NCBI GenBank assembly: GCA_021432605.1
Contig: MU271154.1
Coordinates: forward strand, 644,035 to 708,034
Length of the DNA: 64,000 bases
From: Coniochaeta sp. PMI_546
Taxonomy: Eukaryota > Ascomycota > Sordariomycetes > Coniochaetales > Coniochaetaceae
Reading direction: 5' to 3'
Below are positions 21,841 through 34,084 of the stretch, in pieces. Within the stretch, counting starts at the first letter, position 1. Each line of letters starts with the position of its first letter. The notes under the pieces are model-generated. The model had not been told where the DNA came from, did no database searches, and was given only the letters and a program-made list of their open reading frames with translations. The position numbers and the translations under genes were made by a program.

Positions 21841-24212
21841 ATGGCAGAACCTCTCTCTATCATGGCGGCAGCTGCCTCTCTCTTTGCTGCGTCCTTGAAG
21901 CTCTCTAAGGGCTTGATCGACCTTCGGTCGCAATTCCAGAAAGTACCGGTGACGATCAGCGGCCTGTCCAACGAGATCCAACTGACGTCGCTTGGACTGG
22001 GTGAGCTGGAGTCTCTTCTCCGCTCAAGACAAGATGTCTTGGACACTGCATTGAAAGACAACCGGGTACGCCGCAACATGCTGAAGTGCATTGAAGCGGT
22101 CACGGTGAGCATGGCCAAGTCTTTCTCTCTTCTTGATGCGGAGCTTGGCAAGCTTGCCCGTGATGGGAAGGAGTCCAAGGGAATATCGTGGCGGCTCAGG
22201 TTCATGTGGGTAGAGTCAGACTTGGATGGAATCATGGCTCAGGTCCGCGATCAGAGGTCTTCACTTAGTTTTCTGATGCAGCTAGTCTCTACGTAGGTCC
22301 CTTTCTTCAAGTTCCAGTAGACTTCTGAGTGGAGTTGATATGTGGTCATGGAAGACCCGCGCGAGGCCACTGGTGACATAGCTGACACTTCAACAGGGCC
22401 AAGATCGACGACATTCATAGGCACTTCCAGTCAGCATCTCCGGGGCTGGCTGCTCTCAAGAGAACAGCTACGGGCCCAAAGGACAAGCAGCGCGCTTTTG
22501 TTAAGCTGCAAGAAGCGACACCAAGAACAGAGTCTGTTGCCCCTGATTTACAGGAAATACTCGAGAAAGACATCAAGTTTCCTGACCTCGGGGACATCGA
22601 CGAATCAGCAACGCCAAAGCCAGCAACACCAAATCCAGCCTCGAGTGGCTCTCCTCCGCCCACAACAGCTACCTCACAGTCTGAACCCCCGCACCGCCCG
22701 TTTCATCCGCCCGCGGCTCCATCATCCTTTCCAGCGACTCCCTACAGCCAGAGCACCAAAGCGCCACCTTCCCTAGTCCACCACGAGCTCCATTACGCAG
22801 TCTCGAACAATGGCATAGACCTGATCCCTCCTCTCCTCGACGACAAAGCCTACTCTCCCATCGCCCTCCCATTAGACCCGTATAACACCCTCCCCAACGC
22901 CAGCAAGACCCCTTTGGCTCTAGCATGCTACCTAGGCTATGACGAGATCCTCCACATCTTCCTCTTCCGCTACGCCTGGGCAGTGAACGAGTGCATAGGT
23001 CGCGACCTCCCTCCACTCCACGCGGCAGCTTTTGCCGGTCACCTCTCCACCGTCCGGCTCCTCCTAGGCTACAATGCCAATCCGCGTCTGCGGGGGCCGG
23101 GCAACAACACACCTCTCTTTTGGGCATGTTCGCGGGGCCACCTCGACATCGTCCTACTCCTCCTCTCCTCCGGCGCCGAGGAGGATGTCAACTTTTCCAA
23201 CGACAAGGGTCTAACGCCTCTGATAGTAGCGGCCTACCATGGCCACGCCTCCATCATACCCATACTTCTGACAGCCGGCGCAGATATTAACGCAGCGAAC
23301 CTCAAGTCCCAGACCGCCCTCCACCTAGCATCCCACGCTGGTCACCTCAAAGCCGTCACCATACTCCTCTCCGCAGGCGCAGGTCTCAACGCCCCAACCG
23401 CCAACGGCAAGACCCCCCTCATCTTCGCTGCCGCAGCCGGCAACGTTGACACAGTCGAGCACCTAGCGGTCTCGGGCGCATTGATCAACCTCTCCGACAG
23501 CGACGGGAAAACAGCCCTCTACCACGCTTCTGCCGCCGGCTACGGGCCCACAGTGGAAGTCCTCCTCGACCGTCTGGCCTTCACGGAGACGGTCACCAAA
23601 ACCGGCGATCGCCCGCTCCACACCGCGTGCGAGAAGGGGCATGCGAGGGTGGTAGGCTACCTCCTCTCCGCCGGGGCGCGGATGGACGTACCCCGGCCAA
23701 GAGACGGGCTAGACGCGCTTGCCGTGGCAGTCTGGTACCGCCGAAAGGAAGTGCTAGGCCCGCTGGTGCTGTATCGCGTTGAGCGGGACTCGGGGGCGTA
23801 CTCCCTGCAACAAGGGTTGTGGAACGCGCTTGAGTGGGGACTGGGAGAGGCGGTTGATGCCCTGATTGAGAGCGGGGCGGATGTTAATTCTGTCGAAGGA
23901 AACGGAGAGGCAGAGGAGGAGGGAGGCAGTATGCAGAGTTTGTTGAGCAGGGCTGTCAGGGAGGGTAAAGCTGAGGCTGTGAGATTGTTGATTGAGAAGG
24001 GGGCGGATGTGAATAAAGCTGATCGGTTTGGAGCGACGCCTTTACATCGCGCTGCTAGGGGTCAGGATGTCGGGATCGCGAAGGTACTCATAGAGGCTGG
24101 GGCGAAGATGGACCTTGTTAATAAGAACGGCAAGACGCCGGTGGATGTGGCGGATGTGTTTGGTGGACAGGCGATGAGGGAGTTCTTCAAGGAGCGCAAA
24201 GCCCGGGGATAG
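21841..24212 (+). CDS. STAND-type N-terminal domain plus ankyrin-repeat protein
   Basis: Two exons, 21841-22292 and 22397-24212, with a 104-nt intron (GTAGGT donor, CAACAG acceptor) give 755 residues in one phase. Residues 1 to about 150 begin MAEPLSIMAAAASLFAASLKLSKG and continue with helical segments, the usual opening of the fungal N-terminal domain found on STAND/NLR proteins. Residues about 150-320 are a Pro/Ser/Thr-rich linker. Residues about 324-750 hold roughly ten ankyrin repeats (for example PLHAAAFAGHLSTVRLLL, TPLIVAAYHGHASIIPILL and TPLHRAARGQDVGIAKVLI). There is no NACHT or NB-ARC P-loop between them, so the protein joins a recognition-type N-terminus directly to a repeat ligand-binding region. 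A role in non-self or stress sensing is plausible by analogy only. No decay is seen. Confidence 0.88.
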
Positions 24213-24664
24213 TTGAGCTTGGCTTGTCAGCGCCCTCGTTGGCCAGCTCCAAGCCTTCCTAGTACATAGAGCCAGCCAGCCGCCTCTGCTCCTTCGCTCT
24301 TACGACGGTTTGCTCTCGACAAAGCAGATCCCCTTGAGGCGCAGCCCTGGCACGAGGTGTCCAAGATGTTTGCCCCCATTTCTTATTTCCATGGCGCGAT
24401 GAAGATGGGGGAAAAGCCTGCTCACGGTCTTACTGTCAGCGGATGACTCAAGGATGGAATTCGTGGGCTTGACGGAGTCCGGACGCGGTGTTTTCTAAAT
24501 GTGGTTTGAACTTTATTTGTGCGGCGGAGCAAACGGTTCGATTTGATGCTTCTTGGGACGAAGTTGAAACGATTCAAAAGCTTGTTTTATTAGAGGCTAA
24601 CGGTGCTGGAATGCACATACTTCGGTGATTCTTAGGCACTTTAGAAAGTGAAGTAAGCGTTCCT
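24213..24664. other. Intergenic, 3' flank of the ankyrin gene
   Basis: No gene seen; GC falls relative to the preceding gene. Confidence 0.5.
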
Positions 24665-25445
24665 CTATACAAGATCGTGCAGCGCCACCATGGCTGAGAG
24701 CCCCGTGGGGTACCTTTCTTCCCTCAGTTCATCAGCATCTTTCTCCGGGCTCCTTACTAGGCCGGTTTCACTGCCTCGCCTCCGATGGAGGGAACAAGTC
24801 GACGACGAGGAGAACCCTGAGCTGGGGGGTCGCTGGCGGGACGTTTTGGCTGAATCCATGTCAGGGTCAGGACGTCTGGACCCTTCAGCCAACCCGGGCG
24901 CTTCCTCTCAGTCCGTGGATGTTCCTCGTATCTTCTTTTCTACCATATTCATCGCACGGGAGTCGTAGTCCTTTGAACTGCCGCACCACCCCCACTCGGC
25001 AGCCTTCTCGTCGCCCGGGCTCCTGGTCACCGAAGCTATCTTGCCACGACTGAAAGTAGCCCGCGGATGGTACGGCAGCAGAGATAGACGCGGCGCGTTC
25101 CCGGTCTTCTAAGGCAATGACAAAGTCTATCGCCGCCCGCAACGTCGTGGTTATGACATCTAGGTTGTCCGTGGCCTTCGTACCTACCTAATACTATATA
25201 ATATAGAAAGTAATAGGCGCGCTTAGTCTATCTTCGATACCCGTACGAACGAGCGAGACGCGTATACCGCCGACCGTCTTGGAGTCCTCGAGTTCGCTCC
25301 CGGTAAGGGCGAAACCAGCGGCGGTAGATGTAGTTGTGTAGGGTAATAGCGAGAAGCTTCCACCGACTATCAGTCAGGACGTAAAGAACAACTAAATTTT
25401 TGTAGACGTCCTTGAAGTCGCGGGCATTGAGCTGTCTAGATTCGG
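24665..25445 (-). pseudogene. Decayed coding remnant of unknown family
   Basis: Minus-strand fragments in different frames look protein-like but do not join. One reads AAIDFVIALEDRERAAS and continues to about 24885. Another includes FKDVYKNLVVLYVLTDSRW and LAITLHNYIYRRWF (about 25300-25420), continuing after a frame change into DSKTVGGIRVSLVRTGIE (about 25220-25275). A short AT-rich patch (25180-25215) separates them. Frame shifts and stops in a small interval suggest a broken gene. I do not recognise the family. Confidence 0.35.
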
Positions 25446-25710
25446 CTTCATCAGCACCTTGGACGGCGACAAGACGGCATAAGGGCTTGGGTGTGCGTGA
25501 GCGTGATAGGAGCCGTATTCTTGCCCTTCGAAATAACATTCCAAGCATCGTCAACCTGCAGAATATCGAGGTCTTGCAGCTCGGGCACGATACTCCTGAC
25601 GTCCCCGTTAAGGGAAATCAGACCGCGTTCGGCGTATTGCATGGCAGCGATGATCGTGACCAGCTTCGTACACGAGACAACCCATATCGCCGAGTCCGTG
25701 ATCAGGGATC
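25446..25710 (-). pseudogene. Fragment of a class C beta-lactamase-like serine hydrolase
   Basis: On the minus strand a continuous frame reads Asp-Ser-Ala-Ile-Trp, then VSCTKLVTIIAAMQYAERG, then a Leu/Asp-Val segment ending in VPELQDLDIL, and after a gap ITLTHTQAL. This is the order of fungal class C-type serine hydrolases: the SxxK nucleophile motif (Ser-Cys-Thr-Lys), the AAMQ-ERG helix, the VPEL step, and the start of the ITLRHLLTHTSG-like strand. The frame ends soon after, no YxN or later motifs follow, and no N-terminal exon is seen. It is a remnant of roughly 85 codons. Intact relatives act on esters or lactams; this one cannot be active. Confidence 0.6.
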
Positions 25711-26633
25711 AGGTTATCTCCTATATAGGTAGTCTTTGTCTTGAGAGTCGAGGTCGGATGCTCTAGGGAGAAGTCGCATAACAATTAGTATAGTGATACA
25801 AAAGGAAGGATTCATAGGTTTAGGTCGTGGAACCAAAGCTAATCAAAACGCGGGAGCCAAGCTTAGATTAAGAAAGCTTTTTTCTTGGGAGGGTTACACA
25901 TACCATTCTTCGACAACTAACTCCCGAGGTAAAATGACAAGTTGCTTGACCGCTACTGTGTGTCAGCCTTTCGCGCGTATTTGTTTGTCTACACAGGCTG
26001 TGGCAGAGCTGATCCTTCTCATTTGCCGGTACGTACGACATACGAGCACCGCAATAAAGTAGTGGCAAATAAGCGATCTGCCGCAAGGACAGCAAGTTTG
26101 GTGTTGCAAGCTGTCGATGAGGTCAAGCGCTTCTAAAAATGTTAGGGTATTCAAAACCGCCTAGGCGAGGATTCGGTGTGGTAGAGCATGTCTATCAACG
26201 GCCATTCGTTAGTCAAGATGTAGCTCCTACCGGCAATATTCCCGATTACTGTCTTGTTCATATGAGAGCGGACTGGATCTCGAGTTTTCTAGTATCTATG
26301 TTGATACGCAGTAGATCTTGCTCTCAAGGAAGCTTATAGGTAAGGTGCCTACCTATTGCTCATACGTTGTCACGACATTAAGCGACTGAATTTGGGACTT
26401 CCCTTTCAAACCCGTTCTGCTCTCACGACCCCTCTACGTTGACGAGCAGAAGAGAACCAGAATCCTTCAAAGCTGAGATCGAGCTAAACAGTCAGATGCT
26501 CGATGAATATTAGCCTAGATAGTACGACGAAGAAGAGCCATCCCCTGCCTTTATACCAAGCTTCATACCCATATCTTTGGCTGATAGGCAGTCTCGGAAA
26601 CAGGCAATCCTTGGATATACGTGCTTTTGGACA
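25711..26633. other. Degenerate AT-leaning stretch
   Basis: Short frames on both strands with raised AT content and no domain. A GGTAAGG/GCCTACC motif pair lies at 26336-26356. Probably further decayed sequence between the remnants and the wall-protein gene. Confidence 0.4.
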
Positions 26634-29600
26634 CTAAACCATCAGCAAAGCCCATAGAACCGCCGCCGCGACCACAGTGCTCAATTCCCAGATCAACCCC
26701 CTTGGCCCACCAGCAGCAGTAATGTACGACGGCACGGTACTAGGCTTCGACATGGTCGCTGATGTGGTGGATGACATCGGCGGTCCACCGTAGCCACCGC
26801 CGCTGGTAGCAGACAAGCTCAAAGTCGGCAAGCTTGGCGTACCTGGCACAACCGTCATTAGCTTTGTTGTAGGCCTATCTCCACCGCCAATAGGGGGTCT
26901 GGAATAAGGCCCATCTACAGGTTCGGAAGCACCAGGGTATCGTGTCGGCGCCTCGTCGGGGCAGTTGTGGCACCCGGGTTTGGAGATGCGCGCCGTGGTG
27001 GCCGAGATAGCGTCGACTGTCGCTGTTGTCGGGGGCAGGGTGAGATCTCCGGATAAGTAGGGTTGACAGTCCTTACATTCGTCACCTGGGGTATAGCCTG
27101 GGAGTGAGGTTGTAGTATAGGTTAGTGCTTCGCAGGCGTGGCATGTTTGGGCGGTAATGGTGGTCATGATAGGGTTTGAGGTGCTGCATGATGACTTGGA
27201 ATGGGTCAGCATGAGGCTTGAGACATGGGATTTGAAATGGGTGGGCATACGCGAGTGACAGTCGCTGTTTCGCCAGCTGACGGTGTGATCCCCATGCAAG
27301 GGTAGCACGGATAGCCTGGTGTTATGGTGTGGCAGATTGGACGCGTCATTGTGGAAATGCAGGTTGTGATTGTCTCAGTGACTGAGGGTATTAGCATCCG
27401 TGGGTATGTTTCATTTGGGCGGACTTGCTTACTGGTTGCGCCCTTGGAACAGACCTCAGTGATCTGGATAAACTCAATGACTTCGATTCCGATGTACACA
27501 CCACATGATGACTCGGGTCCAGCGGGAAGGGTAGTTGTAGCTAGGGTAGTCGGTAAGATAGACCAAAAAGATCTCTGGCTTGACGCGGTGAGGATGGTGC
27601 CATTTCCCGAGATGACCGGACCATCGGATCGTGATAAAGGATTGCCACTTGCAGTGTTAGAAATGCTCCCAATGGACGAGATACCGGTGGAGTCAGGAAT
27701 AGACATATGAGGATCACTCGGTAAAGACGTCGACGCAGTGACATCAGAAAGTGAGTCGCTGACCGAAGAAGGAACAACGGTGCTGGGTCTCACCGAAGTT
27801 GAAACATCGGAGTCTGAAGCACTCGTTTCAAAACTACTCGATGCCAGAATATCAGAGGTAGGTAAATTTGTCGAGACGTTACCGGGAGCTGGAGTGGCCG
27901 ATGCGCTGGAAGTACCAGTGACGGAACCTACACCACGCGTAAGAGCTCCAGAGGTTGTTTCAACCAGAGTGTCAGAAACGACGGTGTTTGTTGAGCCGGA
28001 ACCCGCGGATCCTGGAGCACTTGGTGCGACTGAGACAGCAGAGTGCGAAAATCCAGAGTGCACAGCGCTGACGAAGGAAGGTTCCGCTGAGCTCGCCGTA
28101 CCAGACTGTCCTGCAGTGGACGAACCTCTAGAAACGAGACTAGAAAGTGTACCAGATGTCGGAGAACCAACACTCGGCACACCGGAGCCACTTGAGCTTC
28201 CAGGTCTATTCGAAAGACCCGAACCTGGAGCGCTGATGGTATGGACAATGGTTTGGACCGAAGACGCCACCGACGTGGGTGGCCCCGAGATCGGAGCTGC
28301 TCCGGATGATGGACCAGCAGGTGCTGAGACGGAAGCTGAACTGGGAAACCCTGTCCTTGAGTTCGAGGCAGTGGCGCCATCAGCTACAGCGGTTGTGAGC
28401 ACGGTACGGATGGAAGTCTCACTTAAGAGCTGAGAGGTATCAGACGGCTTTGAACCGGAATCGCTAGGAACGCTAGCGGCAGCTGAAGTTACAGGCGTGT
28501 TCCCAGAGTTGGCTCCTCCAGCAGACGTGACAATCGTGACGGAAGAAGGCGAGGCAGAACCAGGCAAACTGGAATTGGAGGGCCCGGCTGAAGATATCGG
28601 GGAAACAACAGGCCCAGTTGTCCGTGGGCCACCGTCACCCGGGCCTCCGATGGTCAAAACAGTAGTCGACCTCGACGAATCATTCCCTAGCGATCCCATA
28701 ATCGTGGTACTGGGGATGTACGAAGGGTCGGTCGCATGTGATGTGCCGGAAGTCTCTGGAGAAGACATAGGGTGGGTTATCGGCGGAGGATCTGCGATGA
28801 TGGTTATGACAGAGGGGACAGGACCACCATTATTAGTGGTGATGATCGTGATGAGAGGACGAGTTGATGAATCCGACTCGGCAGACAATGGAGGGTCTGC
28901 AGTCGCGATGACGGTAATGACGGAAGGTGTAGGGCCGGCGATGGTTGTCACAATCGTGATAGGAGGAAGAGATTCAGAGGGAGGAGTACCAGACGCTGAA
29001 AGCTGAGCTGACGATAAACCTGAGGTGCTTTGATTAGGCGCCGAACCACTCGCGGTGACCGTGGCTGTAGGAGGGAACCCTACAGTCAAGTTACTCGACT
29101 TGGAGGGTTCTGCTGGGGACGGAAGCGCGCCGGAGCTTGTGGGACTAGAATCTGAGGGCTCAACAGTCGCCGAGGCGCTGCCAGGAGTGGTTGGGTTGCT
29201 AAGAGTAGCGCTCGCCGGCTCGCCGGTAGATGAAGCCGGAGGAGTCATGGTCTCGAGTGATGATGAGCTCAGCAGCGTTGAGTTGGAAGATGGACTCGGC
29301 AGGGCGGTGCTATAGACAGTGTCAGTAGTGTACTCGTCGCTCTCGTCGGTGAAAACTGACCTTGAGTTACCGAAGACTGTGCTACTAGAGCTCATAGACG
29401 ATGACAACGAGGTAGTGTTTGACAGCTTGCAAATCCCCGGAGACAAGACCCCAAACAAGCACTTACACGACGTCGAGCAAGGATTGCCCGGCACGCCATT
29501 GGCATCCTTTCCATTGTCACACTCTTCTCCGAACGATGCTTCAATCTTGCCGTCTCCACAGCCAACAGGTGTTGCTCCGCGTGCGATGATGTACGGTATC

Positions 29601-30364
29601 CCGGCTGACCCATCGGCATATGAGTCCTCGCCATCGCCCGTGGCATTGCGGGCTATGGCAAAGGCTTCAAATCCATCCGTACCAGGTTCCATTCCTCTCT
29701 TAGGAAACTCCGTGAACACTTCGTGGACGCTGCAAGACCAATTACCGATACTGCTGTCGTCAAGGCTCTTGAGCTCGGGGGCGTTGGCAACGAGATGGGC
29801 ATCGTTGTAGCACGCAAGTCGTCCCTTGACGTAAAATGTGCCGAACTCAGAGAGCGCGTCGATTGTTGCGATATCTCCACTGTCGTAATAGCACGATAGA
29901 GAGAAGTAGAGTCCCGTGCCTTTGGAGTCAGAAGCGGCGAAGCGGATGGAGTCGTCAATCAAGTTGATTGCCCCGGATCGTGACGATGAATGATATGTTG
30001 GATCCGTACCGATGATGATCATGTTGCCCGTGACAGCGGGAGACCAGACAGCCTTGGTATCTTCAAGGAACTTGATTTTGTCGATAGCGCCGCAATTTGG
30101 GTCTGGTATAATGATTGCCTTGAACTTAGCAAAGTCGGCGGTGGTGTAAGACCTCCACTCCGCATCTGAAGCAATGTGGGCTACCGCACTGTTAGTTACG
30201 ATGTTCTTTATGCTTTTTAGAAAGAGCCTACCCGTATGCCCCAAGGTTTTAGTGGCCTCACTGTACTCATTGTAGAGCATGTCATTATAGAACAAGAGGT
30301 CCTCTGCGTTTGCGAGCTTGGTCAGGCTGGCTAGTACCAACCCTGAAAAAGACGCAGCACGCAT
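26634..30364 (-). CDS. Large Ser/Thr-rich GPI-anchored cell-wall protein
   Basis: Start at 30364 gives a clear signal peptide (residues 1-20, ending LANA). Three GT-AG introns are supported: 30231-30181, 27432-27382 (TGCTAAT branch, CCTCAG acceptor) and 27250-27195 (GCTGAC branch). The product is about 1190 residues. Residues 21-250 form a globular domain (LLFYNDML, then SYTTADFAKFKAIIIPDPNCG) with several cysteines. Residues 252-285 follow the CGDG...EECDNG...C...CKC pattern of DUF4215/myxo-type disulfide repeats. Then come about 700 residues of Ser/Thr/Pro-rich mucin-like sequence with repeated VTTIAGPTPSVIT-like units, a small Cys-rich segment (CHACEALTY, CKDCQPYL), and a C-terminal hydrophobic tail after Ala-Gly-Gly, as in GPI signals. 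It is likely heavily O-mannosylated at the wall. The long open frames on the other strand over this region are composition shadows. Confidence 0.85.
28530..29030 (-). repeat. Imperfect internal repeats in the wall-protein gene
   Basis: Units encoding ITIVTT(I/A)-GPTPSVIT(V/I)IA and ITIITTNNGGPVPSVITII-DPP recur, with further VTTxG-type units downstream. At DNA level the units are related but imperfect, as expected for an old coding minisatellite in a mucin-like wall protein. Confidence 0.6.
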
Positions 30365-32760
30365 GGCTGTTTTCGAAGGGTAACGATTGACAGGATCAAG
30401 GAGAACAGGAGATACTGGATCGATAAAGGAGAAGGTAGAAAAGGGAGCAAACCAACGGGAGCATGGCAACTCGCAGACTCGTCGATTTATAGACGTCCCA
30501 ATAACAACTGTCAGAAGGAGCGCCATGGAGAGGTCAGCTACCCTGAGTCTAGGTAACGAAAAACTTGATCGTGGCTCGATCTCGCGGATATTTACATATG
30601 GAAGAGAATCTGACAAGCAGCCTCTCGGGGTATTCAGGGGCGTAAACATCCGGTTTCTCCATTTTGTTCTCAAACCTTTAAATCAGAAATAGATGGCTTG
30701 CATGGCAAATGAGGGTAGTACGTCCTGATTCAAAACAATGAGCAGTGCGAGACTCGTGAAAGGCCCGAGCCTGGATCGTCGGGAGCGTGTTCTCGTGTGG
30801 CTCACGGCTTGTGACGCTCAAGGACTCACCATCTTTACCTGGTGGAAATGATGCCGCAAGGCAGGTAGTACACGAACATCGAGAGACTTCCTTTCCAATG
30901 GTCGTGGCCGATAATGCCAACTGACCACAGCCGGCGCAGTCAGCATGTCTCGGTCCAGCGGTTCGCAATATCACAGTCTCCATACAGAGAGTTGACGAGT
31001 GCCCAGGTGCCTCGCGATGAAAGAAGTTCTATGTCCAGCTCATCTACCGAATTCACCCGAACTCGGCTCGATTGGACTTGAGAGGGAATAAGGTGTTGTC
31101 AGCCTCAGTTGCCCCGGAGGCCAGGTCGAGCTGATAAATTGCGGTTCAAGACACCAAATCAATGGTTGGCGGTCTCACGATGAATCCGTCACACTCGCGT
31201 CAACCATGCAAGATCGCTGAGAATGCGCATGAGCCTAGTATCGCCTGCCAGTGTCGGAGTTGCACCAAGGCCCGGAATCTCTATTGGAGATGAGAAACAT
31301 TGGAAGAAACATTGGACCCAGCAATTGACTCTGATGACCAAGATAGTGTGAGAGTCTCTTGGTCCTATCTTTGATCAAGCAGCGGGAGGAAGATCTGAGA
31401 CGTGGGAAGAATGCTCTTGTAGATTGATCATACCGCTCCAAGTCTTGATGTACTGTGATGCTTGAGCTGCACAATGAAGAGGGTTTGAAGGAAAATATGG
31501 TGATCGAGACTGGCCATGGGGACCGGAGGAAGGCTGGAAGGCGCGATCAAACAACGTCCTCACTGCCGGGCCGGCATAGCTGTCGTCGCAATTGCTGCCA
31601 CCTCAGTACCTTATTTATTCATCCAGGTAAAAAATGGTGGGATGAAGGACCCACAGAAAGCAGTGAGGAAAGGGAGGCGCCACGCGCCCGCGTCATACGG
31701 CAAGGAAGAATGCAAGTAAGGTACCTTAAAATGGTGGCCAGGGGCTGTGGCCCGAGCCCCCCCGTATTGATTTTCCAGGGAACAAGCAGCCCCAGTGCCT
31801 TACCTTCAGCATTGTACCTTTTTGCCCTGAGGTACCTAACGCGAGACTTCGCAACCCACCACGCGACTGGTTCGTCGTTCTACTGCTGTTCCTGCATATC
31901 TCGTATTCTCAGCCCTCGTCCCGTTCGCCTTTAACCGACGTCATGCCACAGACTGCGGCTACTGCAATGCTTCCAGACTTTTTTCTTTTTGACAGGCGCA
32001 GGTGTTCGGTCAACTATGTTCATGCAGGAGCAGGGCGCCGTGTGGCAGACGCGGAGGTGCACGGTGGTTAACCTGCTTCTTCCACAGCATCGTGCTCCTT
32101 CACAAGTGATCTGGACGCCAAAATCTGCGGTAACCCCCCCAGCGAGTTGGAGACAAGGCTACCTTAGTGACATACATACTCGCTAATGCAGAAGCCTATA
32201 CGACTCTGGGAAGGCCCTGGGGAAAAAAACAGGAGCCAGGTCCTCAAGGTTCCGGATACGGTAGTCGGATGCTCTCACTGCCATGCTCAACCCCTTCAGC
32301 TGTCTCGTGTCCTAAGGTAGGATGGAGACATCTGCCATCATATGTCCATTCTAGTTAGATCTCTTCCTCCTATAACCGGAGGGGCAGCTCAACCAATAGC
32401 CATGCAGTGGTTCTTGCCATTGCCAGGATCTGCTTACGAAGCTTTGCCCTCGGGTGGACTGCATCGTCACTTTTTGCACCTAGCGGCCTTTTAAGGCAGA
32501 TGCTCTGCGTCGAGCTATTACAAGATGGCTGCTGCCGGCGGATGACATGTAGAGGCCAGTTCTACCGTTCACAGCCTCACAGGGAAGTACTATCTTGACA
32601 AATATCAACATGAAGGTCCTTGCGCGAGCATATATCCGCCGCCGTGTCCGATCCGAATATCTTGCACGTCCGATCCTGAGATGGCGGACAAGACAGGACA
32701 TTTCGAAGTACCACTAAATCACCCACCGGGCATACTTACATTAGAGATCTTCCAGCGAAC
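30365..32760. other. Gene-poor interval, promoter regions
   Basis: About 2.4 kb between the minus-strand wall-protein gene and the plus-strand questin oxidase-like gene. Open frames are short and unrecognised. GGTACC/TAAGGTA motifs occur at 31714-31730 and 31797-31845. No gene is supported. Confidence 0.5.
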
Positions 32761-34084
32761 ATGCAGTCTAACATGCAAGCCAACACCCAGGCCAACGCCC
32801 AGGCCTTTATACGGGATGTGCTTCAACAGCTTTTGAGCAGAAATCAGGTAGAGGCCGCGATATACCAGAAGCTGAACGGATATAATGACGTCCCTACAGT
32901 ACGTCTTGCGATTCCAGTGGCCGCACGCTGTACTTCCTTTGCCATCCCCACTAACATATGTACAGTCACTGGCTACCGTCTTTCTCTTGGGTGGCTCGTC
33001 AGCTCAGCTTCAAGCTGTCTACGATGCCAGCAAGGGAAACCTCCAACCGTGGTCCATGTCGCCGTCTCCCATCCGCACCATCGAGTCTCAAGAAGAACAC
33101 TTGGGCGATGCGCGGTTCCAGAGAGCATATATGGACCACTTCAGCTTACAGCACATCAGAAAAGGCGCTAGACATACAGTCGAATGGGCTGCGTACAGCC
33201 TGATAGCGACAAAAGCTGGCAGACAGCTTCTGTACGGACTTTTTGGCCGGTTTGGACGATCCCTTCTGTTTCTCAGCGACGGCTTGGAGGTCCCATCGGC
33301 ACTCATGATAGTCCAGGCCCTTGCGCTGGCGGCAGTAGACTGGCATGAGAAAGTTCAAGACTTTATGGTGGCATGTGCCTGTCCCCAACACGGCCAGGTT
33401 TCTGACAGGTTTATGCTAAGCCCAATCTCCATTCTCCAGCGTGTTGGCGAGGACGGCCGCTTCAGCGGTCTCCGTGGGCCCGGCGTCGAGAGCACCATTG
33501 GTATCCTGGGCGATCACGCCAGAAAAACAGCAGTCATGCAGCATGTAAGCCAGCTTGACGTCTCTGACATCTATACCACCCTCCGCGACCTTTCTCGCCT
33601 TTCTATCTTGGTAGCCTGCGCAACGCATAAGCGAGGTCAACCTGCGTTCGATCATTGCCTCGCCCTTTTCCCAGCATTCGTTGTGTCCCTGCGGGTGCTC
33701 TTGAAGGGCTTCGAGGAGACCGGCGCACACTTCAAGGAGACTGATCGTATAATGCTTGTTCGCGGCGTCTGGATGTTGATGATTGTCGCTTACATTCGTC
33801 AGCTAAGACCCAAGATTGATGAACTTGTCGTTCCGATGTTTGATGACCCGCCCAGCTGGGAGCAGCTTCTTGCTGGGTTCCACAGAGACACCTTCTCGGC
33901 AGGTAGCAAGTATGGGGATGCGCGATTTCGAGGCCTGCTACGGAGCATCCGCCGGCTCGCAGCGGATAACGATCTCTACGACCCGGCCTGGTATAGAAAT
34001 ATGGCCTCACATATGGTATATCAGTGGCGCGGATGGTCCGGCCAAGGCCATGCAGGGGCAGAGTACCTGAACGTCAGGATGTGA
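32761..34084 (+). CDS. Questin oxidase-like protein (AflY/MdpL family)
   Basis: Exons 32761-32898 and 32966-34084, with a 67-nt intron (GTACGT donor, CTAAC branch, TACAG acceptor), give 418 residues. The frame starts with a Gln/Asn-rich leader, then an LGGSSAQLQAVYDASKG segment and a mostly helical body with HLGDARFQRAYMDHF, AAYSLIATKAGRQLLYGLFGR, HPxF-lacking central helices and a C-terminal FHRDTFSAGSKYGD segment followed by WYRNMASHMVYQW. This order fits the questin oxidase-like family (DUF4243), whose members include enzymes that open anthraquinone rings in emodin-derived pathways. Length is normal. No polyketide synthase or anthraquinone gene is adjacent, so the substrate is unknown. Confidence 0.8.

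Noticed and set aside
27738-29315. Long plus-strand open frames (231, 169 and 86 codons) opposite the wall-protein gene
   Set aside because: They lie exactly antisense to Ser/Thr-rich codons, and repetitive codon bias of that gene keeps the opposite strand open. No domain or initiation context.
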